In this document: positions 24,389-32,807 of the stretch, piece after piece
How the letters are laid out: every line of letters begins with the position of its first letter
Numbering within the stretch: position 1 is the stretch's first letter
NCBI GenBank assembly: GCA_965200525.1
Contig: OZ241368.1
Location: forward strand, 248,001-312,000
From: JANNPJ01 sp965200525
Lineage (GTDB): Bacteria > Actinomycetota > Actinomycetes > Actinomycetales > Kineosporiaceae
Length of the DNA stretch: 64,000 nucleotides
Reading direction: 5' to 3'
The notes under the pieces: generated by a model
What the model was told of the DNA's origin: nothing
What the model saw: only the letters and a program-made list of their open reading frames with translations
Database searches by the model: none
Translations under genes and position numbers: made by a program

Positions 24389-26113
24389 CTATGTGGTGAT
24401 AGCGGTCGGCAGGGCCAGCAGGTCACGGGCGTGGCGGATCGCGGCCGGGGTGTCAGGGAAGATCAGCCCGTCAGCACGCAGGCGCGCCCCTGCGCCGAGA
24501 GCGGCCATCACGTCATCGTGGGCGGGGCGGATCCCGGACAGCAGCACGATGATCGACCGGTTTTCGAGGCGGGTGATGGCGTCGGCCAGCACTCGGGCGC
24601 CGGTGGCGTCGATCGCGGAGATCCGCGACATCCGCAGGATCACGACTCGGACGTCGGCGACGTCGGACAGTTCGAGCAGGAAGTGGTGCGCGGCCGCGAA
24701 GAACAGCGGCCCGTCCAGGCGGTAGACCACGATGTGCTCGCGCAGCAGGGTGTGTTCGGCTCGGCTGTGATCGGCCAGGTCCAGAGGGACCGGTTCGATG
24801 CGGACGTCGTTGGCGACCGTGCGCAAGGCCAGTACCACCGCCACGGCCAGGCCGACGATGACCGCGGTGACCAGGTCGAGCGCCACGGTGATCGAGAACG
24901 TCAGCACCAGGATCAGCGCATCCGCGCGGGTGGCCCGAACCAGGGCGAGCAAGGAGCTGACCTCCACCATCCGTACCGTCGTCGCGAACAGCACCCCCGC
25001 CAGTGCCGCCAGCGGGATGCGCGAGACCAGCGGGGCGATGGTGAAGATCACGACGAGCAGCACGACCGAATGAGTCAGAGCCGCCAATTTCGAACTCGCC
25101 CCGGCCCGGACATTGACAGCAGTGCGGGCGATCGCCGCCGTGGCCGGAACCCCACCGAACAGGGGTGCGGCCAGGTTCGCCAGCCCCTGACCGAACAACT
25201 CCCGGTTCGGGTCGTGATGCTCGTTCACGCTCATCGCATCCGCGACGGTGGCACTCAGCAGACTTTCCAGCGCAGCCAGAGCCGCGACCGCCAGGGCCGA
25301 GGTCGCCAGCGGCCCGACCGACGACAGGTCCACGAACCCCAGCGACGGAGTGGGCAGCCCGGCCGGCAGGGATCCCAGTGGGGTCAGGTGCCCGGGAAAC
25401 ACCTGGGACAGGCCCGTGGCCACCGCGATCGCCATCAGGGAGTAGGGGGCAGTGGGATGCCACCGGGCCCCGAGCAGCATGGTGGCGGCGACACCCAGAG
25501 CAACCAGCAGGGACGCCGGATGCGGAGTCTCGACGAACATGGCCACCGCGTGCGCGGCCGTCGACCAGACCTTGGCCCCGTGCGCCCCGGAGACCCCCAG
25601 CGCCGCGGGGACCTGCTGCAAGGCGATGACCACGGCGATCCCGGCGGTGAACCCTTCCACCACCGGCAGCGGCAGGTAGCGGATGTAACCCCCCAGACGG
25701 GCGCCGGCCATCACGATCAGCAGAACCCCGGCCATCGCCCCCACCATCAGCACTCCTGAGGGCCCGAACCGGTGGGCGACCGGGATCAGGACCACCGTCA
25801 TCGCCCCGGTCGGCCCGGACACCTGCAGATTCGAGCCTCCGAAGATCGCCGCCACTGCGCCGGCGACCACCGCCGTCACCAGACCGGCCTGGGCCCCCAG
25901 CCCCGAAGCCACCCCGAACGCCAGGGCCAGCGGCAACGCGACGATGGCCACGGTGAGACCGGCGATCAGGTCCCGGCGGGGATTGCGCCGCGCGGCCACC
26001 AGATCAGCGCGCCCAGGCAGCAACGCGCGCACCCCCTCACGCACCAGCCGGGCCTGCGCCACCGCAGTGCGCCTGTCTGCAGCGTCGTGAACGCCGGCGC
26101 CCGGGCGCCTCAT
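24389..26113 (-). CDS. SulP-family anion transporter with STAS domain
   Basis: A 574-residue inner-membrane transporter. After a basic N-terminus, RRDLIAGLTVAIVALPLALA and the conserved GPTGAMTVVL block mark the start of the SulP core of about 12-14 helices (ALAALESLLSATVADAM, NLAAPLFGGVPATAAIARTA also conserved). Residues about 455-560 form a STAS domain (VYRLDGPLFFAAAHHFL, VILRMSRISAIDATGARVL). Substrates in the family are sulfate, bicarbonate or other anions; the substrate cannot be decided here. It is the last gene of a three-gene operon, its ATG overlapping the previous stop as ATGA, and carries the ArsR operator upstream of the operon. Confidence 0.93.
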   Translation of the reverse strand: MRRPGAGVHDAADRRTAVAQARLVREGVRALLPGRADLVAARRNPRRDLIAGLTVAIVALPLALAFGVASGLGAQAGLVTAVVAGAVAAIFGGSNLQVSGPTGAMTVVLIPVAHRFGPSGVLMVGAMAGVLLIVMAGARLGGYIRYLPLPVVEGFTAGIAVVIALQQVPAALGVSGAHGAKVWSTAAHAVAMFVETPHPASLLVALGVAATMLLGARWHPTAPYSLMAIAVATGLSQVFPGHLTPLGSLPAGLPTPSLGFVDLSSVGPLATSALAVAALAALESLLSATVADAMSVNEHHDPNRELFGQGLANLAAPLFGGVPATAAIARTAVNVRAGASSKLAALTHSVVLLVVIFTIAPLVSRIPLAALAGVLFATTVRMVEVSSLLALVRATRADALILVLTFSITVALDLVTAVIVGLAVAVVLALRTVANDVRIEPVPLDLADHSRAEHTLLREHIVVYRLDGPLFFAAAHHFLLELSDVADVRVVILRMSRISAIDATGARVLADAITRLENRSIIVLLSGIRPAHDDVMAALGAGARLRADGLIFPDTPAAIRHARDLLALPTAITT

Positions 26114-26280
26114 CGGATCTCGACCATGGACCGCAGCTGAAGCAGCTCCCCCTCGATCTCGCCCGACGCCTCATAGACCGCCCGCGGACCTTCCTGCAGC
26201 AGTTGCAGCACCCGGATACGCACCGGATGACCCGGCGTGCGGGACAACTCCGCTTTCGCCTGGTGCACGGGCACGACCAT
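26110..26280 (-). CDS. Miniature ArsR-like protein lacking the recognition helix
   Basis: A 56-residue protein from ATG 26280 (GAAGGG upstream). VPVHQAKAELSRTPGHPV, RIRVLQLLQEGPR match the first 45 residues of the ArsR protein at 23975-24313 closely, and the end GELLQLRSMVE resembles its C-terminal GELLAELRAAVE. The 55 residues between, which hold the recognition helix and wing, are missing. It keeps an open frame and its stop overlaps the SulP start (ATGA), so it is likely translated. It could be a decaying duplicate, or a dimer-forming protein that titrates the full repressor. An ATG 5 codons upstream (26295) is also possible. Confidence 0.7.
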   Translation of the reverse strand: MVVPVHQAKAELSRTPGHPVRIRVLQLLQEGPRAVYEASGEIEGELLQLRSMVEIR

Positions 26281-26291
26281 CAACGCACCCT

Positions 26292-26546
26292 TCACTCTTG
26301 CGCTGCTGCTGCCGCCGCTGTCGCCTGAAGCCCAGATTCGACGTCGATCCGGTGCTCCAGTGCGAAACTCAGCAGGTATTCCACCCGCGACCGTGCCGCC
26401 TGCACCCCGATCATCTCCAGGGCCTCGGCGTCCTCGCGCTCACCCAGGTCCTGGCGGGCTTGGCGGATCCGATCGCGCAGGGCCGTCGGCAGCTCGCCCC
26501 GAGCACGAAGAGACGCCAGGACCGGATTCGTGCCCGCATCGTTCAC
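26292..26546 (-). CDS. Hypothetical helical protein, first gene of SulP operon
   Basis: An 84-residue, mostly helical, charged protein (ALRDRIRQARQDLGEREDAE, then GVQAARSRVEYLLSFALEHR) ending in a run of Ala. No membrane segment and no recognised family. It starts 18 bases after the perfect ArsR-type palindrome and is followed directly by the mini-ArsR and SulP genes, so it is the first gene under that operator. Confidence 0.6.
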   Translation of the reverse strand: MNDAGTNPVLASLRARGELPTALRDRIRQARQDLGEREDAEALEMIGVQAARSRVEYLLSFALEHRIDVESGLQATAAAAAAQE

Positions 26547-26563
26547 GGACTCATAAAATCACG

Positions 26564-26583
26564 AATTGAAGAATTCTTCAATT
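26564..26583. promoter_or_regulatory. Perfect 20-bp palindrome, ArsR operator of SulP operon
   Basis: AATTGAAGAATTCTTCAATT is a perfect palindrome, 18 bases upstream of the first gene of the SulP operon. Its size and AT-rich core fit ArsR/SmtB operators. The related site at 24363-24382 ties the operon to the ArsR gene. Confidence 0.85.
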
Positions 26584-26979
26584 AAATCCAGCTGGCTGCG
26601 GTTGCTGTTGTCGAGCAGAGAGGCCGGCGGTACGGCCCGTGCTGGTGGTACCTCGCGTTGGCACCGAGCGTGGCCAACGCCGCCTGCCGTAGGTGCGAGC
26701 CGTTACGACCCGCACCCAACCGGCCGCAGGAGCGCCTCCGTCCGACACCCTGAATGAGTCCGGTTCCGACCAAGGCAGCTGCGTCCGGGTGCGCTGCATC
26801 GGTGACGCCCTCAACGTCCTTGCCGTTGCTGCGCTGTCTCGGCTGGATCAGGGGACCGGTCCCAGCGTTCATCCGCGGGCGGTGGCCCGTCGGCGTGGCC
26901 GGTAGCGGTGGTACGGAACCGATCCGAGCCTCGGCCGCGACGAGCCGGTGTCGCGAGGTGAACCCTTATCATCAGAGTC
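26584..26979. other. Gene-free stretch before the LacI gene
   Basis: No supported gene. It should contain the divergent promoters for the SulP operon and the LacI-family regulator. Confidence 0.35.
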
Positions 26980-28092
26980 ATGCCAGCCCGGGTCCCTGAG
27001 CCGCCGGCCGGGGGGACCTCCACCGATGCCGCGCCGCTCAGGCCCGTCCGAGCCCCCCGCGTCACGATTCGTCAGGTGGCCGAGCTGGCCGGCGTGTCCA
27101 TCTCCACCGTCTCCCGGGCCCTCAACGGGCAGGCCGACGTGTCGGAGGAGACCCGGATCGTCATCGAGCAGGTGGCCCGTTCCCACGGTTACCTCACCAA
27201 ACGGACCGCGCCCGCCGGCCCGTCCCAGCCGCTGACCCAGCCCTCCGGCGAGCCGCTGAGCGGTCTGGTCGGGGTGACGACGACGACGTCGGGCACGGGC
27301 TACTTCTCGGCCATCCTGGCCGGCATCACCGAGGCCCTGGCCGAGCGCGACATGTGGACCGTGGTGGCCCCCACGCAGCAGGAGCACGATCGCGAGGTGT
27401 CGGCCCTCAAGCGCCTCACGCGCAGCGACGTACTCGGTGCGCTGCTCCTGCTGCCCGAGGAATCAGGCGAGGAACTGCGAAGACTGAAGGACGACGGCCT
27501 GGTCTTCGTGGTCGTCGACCCGCTGCACGACCTGGGGCCGGACCTGCCGGTCGTCGGAGTGGCCAACTCCTCCGGAGCCCACCAGGCAACCAGCCATCTG
27601 CTTCAGCTGGGGCACCGCCAGATCGGCGTCATCACCGGCCGCCGCGACGGTGCGGCCACCCGGGGACGACTGCAGGGCCACTACGCCGCCCTGGCCGAAG
27701 CCGGCGTCATGCCGGACCCGCTGCTCGAGGTGGAGGCCGACTTCTTGGTCTCCTCGGGCGCCGTCGCCGCTGAGCAGCTGCTGGCGTTGCCCACCCCGCC
27801 CACCGCGATCTTCGCCTTCAACGACTCCATGGCCGTCGGGGCCCTGCAGACGGCCCGGGCCCGGGGGCTGCGCATACCCGAGGACCTGTCGATCGTCGGC
27901 TTCGACGACACCCCCGAGGCCGAAGCTGCACACCCCGGGCTCACCACGGTTCACCAGCCCCTGCGTGAGCTGGGCCGGATGGGCGTGAGCGTGCTGGTCA
28001 GGCTCCTGGACAGCCCTGACCTGGAGCCCGCCCACGTCGAGCTGGCCACCCAGCTGATCGTGCGTTCCTCGACCGCAGCGCCGACTCGGTAG
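26980..28092 (+). CDS. LacI-family transcriptional regulator
   Basis: A 370-residue repressor. After an extended 25-residue N-terminal tail, the LacI HTH appears (VTIRQVAELAGVSISTVSRA, LNGQADVSEETR), then a periplasmic-binding-protein-like sensor (LVGVTTTTSGTGYFSAILAG, FNDSMAVGALQTARARGLRI, PEDLSIVGFDDTPEAEAAHP). It would bind a sugar released from glucans and lose DNA affinity. The perfect palindrome 90 bases downstream of its stop, in front of the GH3 gene, is its likely target. Confidence 0.93.
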   Translation: MPARVPEPPAGGTSTDAAPLRPVRAPRVTIRQVAELAGVSISTVSRALNGQADVSEETRIVIEQVARSHGYLTKRTAPAGPSQPLTQPSGEPLSGLVGVTTTTSGTGYFSAILAGITEALAERDMWTVVAPTQQEHDREVSALKRLTRSDVLGALLLLPEESGEELRRLKDDGLVFVVVDPLHDLGPDLPVVGVANSSGAHQATSHLLQLGHRQIGVITGRRDGAATRGRLQGHYAALAEAGVMPDPLLEVEADFLVSSGAVAAEQLLALPTPPTAIFAFNDSMAVGALQTARARGLRIPEDLSIVGFDDTPEAEAAHPGLTTVHQPLRELGRMGVSVLVRLLDSPDLEPAHVELATQLIVRSSTAAPTR

Positions 28093-28182
28093 TCCACGCC
28101 TGCGGGCGATCCGATCCGCAGGCACGCTCTCAGGCCCGTTCCGCCGCGTCTTGACGACGTACCACACCACCACTACGTTCCC

Positions 28183-28200
28183 TCCCGGAACGTTCCGGGA
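28183..28200. promoter_or_regulatory. LacI operator upstream of the GH3 gene
   Basis: TCCCGGAACGTTCCGGGA is a perfect 18-bp palindrome with the central CG expected for LacI-family operators. It lies 62 bases before the GH3 start codon; two GGAACA half-like sites follow. Confidence 0.75.
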
Positions 28201-28261
28201 ATTTGCGGAACACTTCGGAACACGCTGGTGTCGGTCGTCTGTCTGCAAACGGAGCACCCTG

Positions 28262-31200
28262 ATGTCCTCACGAACGCCTCGCCACAACACCTCCGCCGCC
28301 TCGGTGAGAGGCCAGCTCCTGCTCCTGGGCGCCGCCCTGGTAAGCGCCAGCCTGCTCAATGTCGGACTCATCGGCGCCGGCACGGCCCGGGCGAGCGGGG
28401 CCAGTCCGGTGACGGCGGTGGCCGCGGCCGCCGATGCCGCGTGCCCGTGGGTCGGATCGGTCGCTCCGGTGCCCCAGCGGGTGGCGCAGGTGCTGGCGCA
28501 GATGACCCAGGCCCAACAGGAATCCCTGGTTGCCGGGGTCAGCAGCGCGTACGCCGGCTCCACACCGGCCATCCCGGCGCTGTGCATCCCGGCCCTGACG
28601 CTGGAGGACGGCCCGGCGGGCGTCGCCGACGGGCTCGGCGGGGTGACCCAGTTGCCCGTCCCGGTGAGCGCGGCGGCAACCTGGGACGCCGATACCGTGC
28701 GGGCGTACGGCAGCGTGATCGGCAGTGAACAGGCCGGCAAGGGCGCCACCATCGACCTCGGCCCCACGGTGAACATCGTGCGTGATCCGCGCTGGGGGCG
28801 GGCTTTCGAGTCCCTGGGCGAGGACCCGTACCTGGCCGGGTCGATGGGCGCGGCCGAGATCCGGGGCATCCAGGAACAGGGCGTGATGGCGCAGGTCAAG
28901 CACCTGGCCGCCTACAACCAGGAGACCAACCGCAACAGCGGCGCCGACAACGTGATCGCCGACAACCGCACCCTGCAGTAGATCTACCTGCCGTCGTTCC
29001 AGGCCGCCGCCGACAGCGCGGTCTCGTCGGTGATGTGCTCCTACAGCTGGGTGAACGGCACCGCCGCCTGCGAGAACGCCTACCTGCAGAACACCGTGAT
29101 GAAGAACCAGTTCGCCTTCCCGGGCTTCATCACCTCGGACTGGTTCGCCACCCACTCGACCGTGGCCTCGGCGAACAACGGGCTGGACATGGAGATGCCC
29201 GGAGCCGGGTTCTTCGATCCGTCCGGGCTGAACTCGGCGATCGCCTCCGGGCAGGTACCGGCCGCCGCCCTGAAGGGCATGGTGGGGCGGATCCTGACCG
29301 AGATGTTCACCTTCGGCCTGTTCGACCGCGCGCCCAGCGGATCCACCAGCGCGAACGTCGCCACCACCGCTCACGCCACCACCGCCCAGCAGGTGGCCGA
29401 GGAAGGCGCGGTGCTGCTGAAGAACTCCGGTGGACTGCTGCCTCTCAGCACGAGCGCCCACAAGAGCGTCGCGGTGATCGGGGCCGACGCGAGCACGGCG
29501 GTGCAGAACGCCGGTGGTGGCAGTGCCGCCGTCACCGGAAGCTCCCTCTCCCCGCTTCAGGGGATCACCACCCGGGCCGGGTCGGGCGTGAGCGTGCAGT
29601 ACGCCGAGGGCAATCCTGCGAGCGAGAAACTGCCGAACATCCCGGCCGGCGCCCTGGCCCCGGCCAGTGGCAGCGGGACCGGGCTGACCGCGCAGTTCTA
29701 CAACAACACCTCGCTGAGCGGCACGCCGGTGCTCACTGTGAACAACAGCGTCCCGGACCTCGACTTCGCCGACCAGTCCCCCGGCGCGGGCGTCAACAGC
29801 AGCAACGGGTCAGCGCGCTGGACCGGAACCCTGACCGCACCGCAGAGCGGCCGGTACACCTTCGCCACGACCAGTGACGACGGAAGCCGTCTGTCGGTCA
29901 ACGGCCAGGAGATCCTCAACCAGTGGCGCGACCAGGCGACCTCGACCGCCCAGGGCGCCATCACCCTGACCGCGGGCCAGAAGGTGCCGGTCGAGCTCGA
30001 CTACTACCAGGGCACCGGCGACGGCAACATCAGCCTGTCCTGGGCCCTGCCCGACTTCACCAGCCCGGCCATCTCGGCGGCGGTCACCCTGGCCAAGAAC
30101 TCCAGCGTGGCGGTGGTCTTCGCCAGCAACTACGAGGCCGAGGGCGGCGACCTGGCCTCCATCGGCCTGCCCGGCACCCAGGACCAGCTGATCGCCCAGG
30201 TGGCCGCGGCCAACCCGCACACCGTGGTCGTGCTGAACACCGGCTCGGCGGTCACCATGCCCTGGATCGATTCCGTCGCCGGCGTCCTGGAGGCCTGGTA
30301 CCCGGGGCAGGCCAACGGCACGGCCCTCGCACGGCTGCTCTACGGCGATGTCAACCCCTCCGGCAAGCTGCCGGTCAGTTTCCCCAAGAGCCTCACCGAC
30401 GTTCCCGCGGCCACCGCGGCGCAGTGGCCCGGCGTCGACAACCAGGTGAAGTACTCCGAGGGCCTGAACGTGGGCTACCGCTGGTACCAGGCCAAGAACA
30501 TCGCCCCGCTGTTCCCCTTCGGGTTCGGCCTGTCGTACACCAGCTTCTCCTTCTCGAACCTGTCGGTCTCCGGCCTCGACTCGCACGGCCGGGCCACGGC
30601 CACCGCCACCATGACCAACACAGGCACGAGCAAGGGCGCGGACGTCGCCCAGCTGTACGTAGGCGACCCCACCACCGCCGGCGAGCCGCCTCTGCAGCTC
30701 AAGGGTTTCCAGCGGGTCGAGCTGGCCGCCGGCGCCAGCAAGCAGGTCACCTTCCCGATCACCCTGCGCGACCTGTCCAGCTGGGACGAGACGGCGAAGA
30801 AGTGGACGCGACGACCGGCAGCTACGCGATCAAGGTCGGTGACACCTCCAGCACCCCGCAACTGTCCGGCAGCCTGACCGTGACCTCGACCCACCCCGGC
30901 AACACCGTCACGTTCGCCCACCCCGGCGGGATGAGCAGCCCGGTCGCCACCGCCGCCACGCTGACCGTGGCGGGCACCGACTCGGCCGCCGGGCAGAGCC
31001 TGACCTACACCGCGGCCAACCTGCCCGAGGGCCTGTCGATCAACGCCTCGACCGGGACCATCTCCGGCACGGCCACCAGCCCGGGCAGCCGCACCGTCAC
31101 CGTGAGCGCAACGGACACCACCGGAGCCACCGGCAGCATCTCCTTCCTCTGGACGACGACCCCGGCCAGCGGCAGCGGGGGCGGCGGTGGAGGTGGTGGC

Positions 31201-31632
31201 GGCGGGGGTGGTGGAGGCGGGACCGGCGGCGGCACCTGTGGCACCACCGACGTCGCTCAGGGCAAGCCGGCCACCGCCTCGTCCACCGAAAGCGCCACCA
31301 CTCCGGCGTCCTCGGCCGTCGACGGCGACACCACCACCCGCTGGTCCAGCGCGTTCTCCGACCCCCAGTGGATCCAGGTCGACCTCGGCTCCAGCCAGTC
31401 CCTCTGCCAGGTCACCCTCAACTGGGAAGCCGCCTCCGCCAAGACCTTCCAGCTGCAGACCTCGAACGACGCCAGCACCTGGACCACCATCGACTCCACC
31501 ACCACCGGTCCCGGCGGCGTGCAGACCCTCAACGTCACCGGCACCGGCCGCTACCTGCGCCTCAACGCCACCACCCGCAACACCCCCTACGGCTACTCCC
31601 TCTGGGAACTGGGCGTCCACGTCAGCAGTTGA
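28262..31632 (+). pseudogene. Secreted GH3 beta-glucosidase-like, stop and frameshift
   Basis: Start ATG 28262 (GGAG 7 bases before) gives a signal peptide, then GH3 N-terminal domain (LTLEDGPAGVADG, RGIQEQGVMAQVKHLAAYNQ-type, nucleophile D in GFITSDWF), a PA14 insert (GLTAQFYNNTSLSGTPVLTV ... FATTSDDGSRLSVNGQ), GH3 C-terminal domain, a fibronectin-like domain (FPFGFGLSYTSFSFSNLSVS), a He_PIG-like Ig domain, a poly-Gly linker and a CBM32-like F5/8 domain (GKPATASSTES ... DPQWIQVDLGSS). Two lesions: TAG at 28979-28981 where relatives have Glu in LREIYLP, and a one-base loss near 30,805 (KKWDATTG lost after AAGTGG). Translated pieces are 28262-28981 and a partial downstream frame. Everything else is well preserved, so decay is recent or the sequence is wrong at these two sites. 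Confidence 0.88.
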
Positions 31633-31715
31633 TCGCCAGGGCTCCCCCCTGACGGTCGGGCCGCTCGCCGGTCGCCCCGTGCCGGCGAGCGCCGGCTGGC
31701 TGACCCGAGGCCGGG

Positions 31716-31952
31716 TCAGCCTTCCGGCAGGGCGGCGAAGTCGCGCTTGGTCTTGCGGTACCAGCCCATACCGGCCACCGGGTTCTTCCACCGGCCCCGC
31801 ATCTGCGCCGCGGCCTTCTCGTGCGCCGCGTCACCACTGGCGACCATCTCCTTCAGATGGGCGTCCTGGGCCTTGATGACGTCGTTGGCGCTCTGCCCGG
31901 ACAGGGGAAGATCGCACGGTCCACCCAGCTGCTGACAGGTCATCGTCTTCAT
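31716..31952 (-). CDS. Small conserved protein, DUF1059-like, copy 1
   Basis: A 78-residue protein beginning MKTMTCQQLGGPCDLPLSG, which resembles DUF1059 small proteins (MKTMTC.QLGG.CD), followed by a region with HLKEMVASGDAAHEKAAAQM and a C-terminus RGRWKNPVAGMGWYRKTKRD. GGAGAG precedes the ATG. A copy differing in a few bases lies at 45883-46119, within a duplicated block of about 380 bp. The two Cys in the N-terminal motif could bind metal or redox partners; function unknown. Confidence 0.75.
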   Translation of the reverse strand: MKTMTCQQLGGPCDLPLSGQSANDVIKAQDAHLKEMVASGDAAHEKAAAQMRGRWKNPVAGMGWYRKTKRDFAALPEG

Positions 31953-32097
31953 GTGAAAGCTCTCCTTGGTTCTGGCTCGTCGGGCCGTCTGCAGCGCAGA
32001 GCCCGCCCGGCTGGGCCGATCGCGACCCACGATGTCGCGGATCGGTACGAGCCCCACCCTAGGAACGGTCGGTAGGTCCGTGCTTCTCGATTCCTGA
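31716..32097. repeat. Duplicated block of about 380 bp, copy 1
   Basis: The sequence from the DUF1059-like stop through its promoter (to about 32097) is nearly identical to 45883-46264, including upstream noncoding DNA. Same orientation, 14.2 kb apart. No IS ends border it. Confidence 0.9.
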
Positions 32098-32548
32098 TCG
32101 GTCTGCGACGGCTGTTGGCCTCAATGACGACATGCACCGCCGGCCCGGACTCATCCCGCTCCTTGTGCGTCAACGTCCACCGCAGACCCCCCCCAGTATC
32201 CGCACCAGCGACTGCTTCCACCGGAAGCAGCCCGTTGGCCAACAAGGTGGCCAACCATGATCCGCGCGGCGCTGACCGGCCAACTGCCCGCACGAGCGGA
32301 CCGATGATGGCCGACCACGCGGACACGGCGGGGCTGGACGGGGATGGTTGACAACTCGCGAGCTCATCAACATCAACTGTGGCCGCCGGCCATTGGCCAG
32401 AGACACCGGGCCCCGCCTGGCCACGCGATGGCCAGTGACGCCGCCGCCAGGCCGCCGCCGCCGCGGTCCTCGATCACCCTGAGCCGGGCCAGCAGAAAGG
32501 ACATGGCGGCCGGGTGTGACGCCTGATCGACGCAGGCCTGCGGCAGCA
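32098..32548. other. Gene-free stretch
   Basis: A minus-strand frame here has protein-like content (IIGPLVRAVGRS, LATLLANGLLPVEAVAG) but runs into the duplicated block and has no identifiable family. It may be a gene cut by the duplication. Nothing else is visible. Confidence 0.3.
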
Positions 32549-32785
32549 CTATCTGGCTGATGAGGGCAGGAACCGCAGCAGCCAGGCGCTGAGGCTGCGC
32601 CGCGCCTCCCACGCCGCCTGCGCCTGGTGCTCACTTCTGGCTAGGTCCTCCATGTGGCCCACCGCTGCGCCCAGCGTCGAGTCGTACTCGGCGGCATCGA
32701 AGGTAAACGACCCCACCGGGGAGAGATCTGGCATCTCATTGGCCGGGGTCGCGCCGTCCTCGAACCGCAGCGCCGTCCAGGTCAC
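32549..32785 (-). CDS. Hypothetical small protein
   Basis: A 78-residue soluble protein (MTWTALRFEDGATPANEMPD ... MEDLARSEHQAQAAWEARRS). Composition is that of a real protein, but neither a family nor an SD is evident. The IS4-type element lies 22 bases upstream of its start, so its promoter may have been lost. Confidence 0.4.
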   Translation of the reverse strand: MTWTALRFEDGATPANEMPDLSPVGSFTFDAAEYDSTLGAAVGHMEDLARSEHQAQAAWEARRSLSAWLLRFLPSSAR

Positions 32786-32807
32786 GACATCGCGACGGTG
32801 ACTAGGG

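Noticed and set aside
24260..25759. 499-codon plus-strand frame over the SulP gene
   Set aside because: Gln/Arg/Gly-rich shadow; SulP and STAS motifs are on the minus strand.
29923..30800. Alternative plus-strand frame over the GH3 C-terminal domain
   Set aside because: Only its part after ~30,805 is true coding, as the continuation of the GH3 gene past the deletion.
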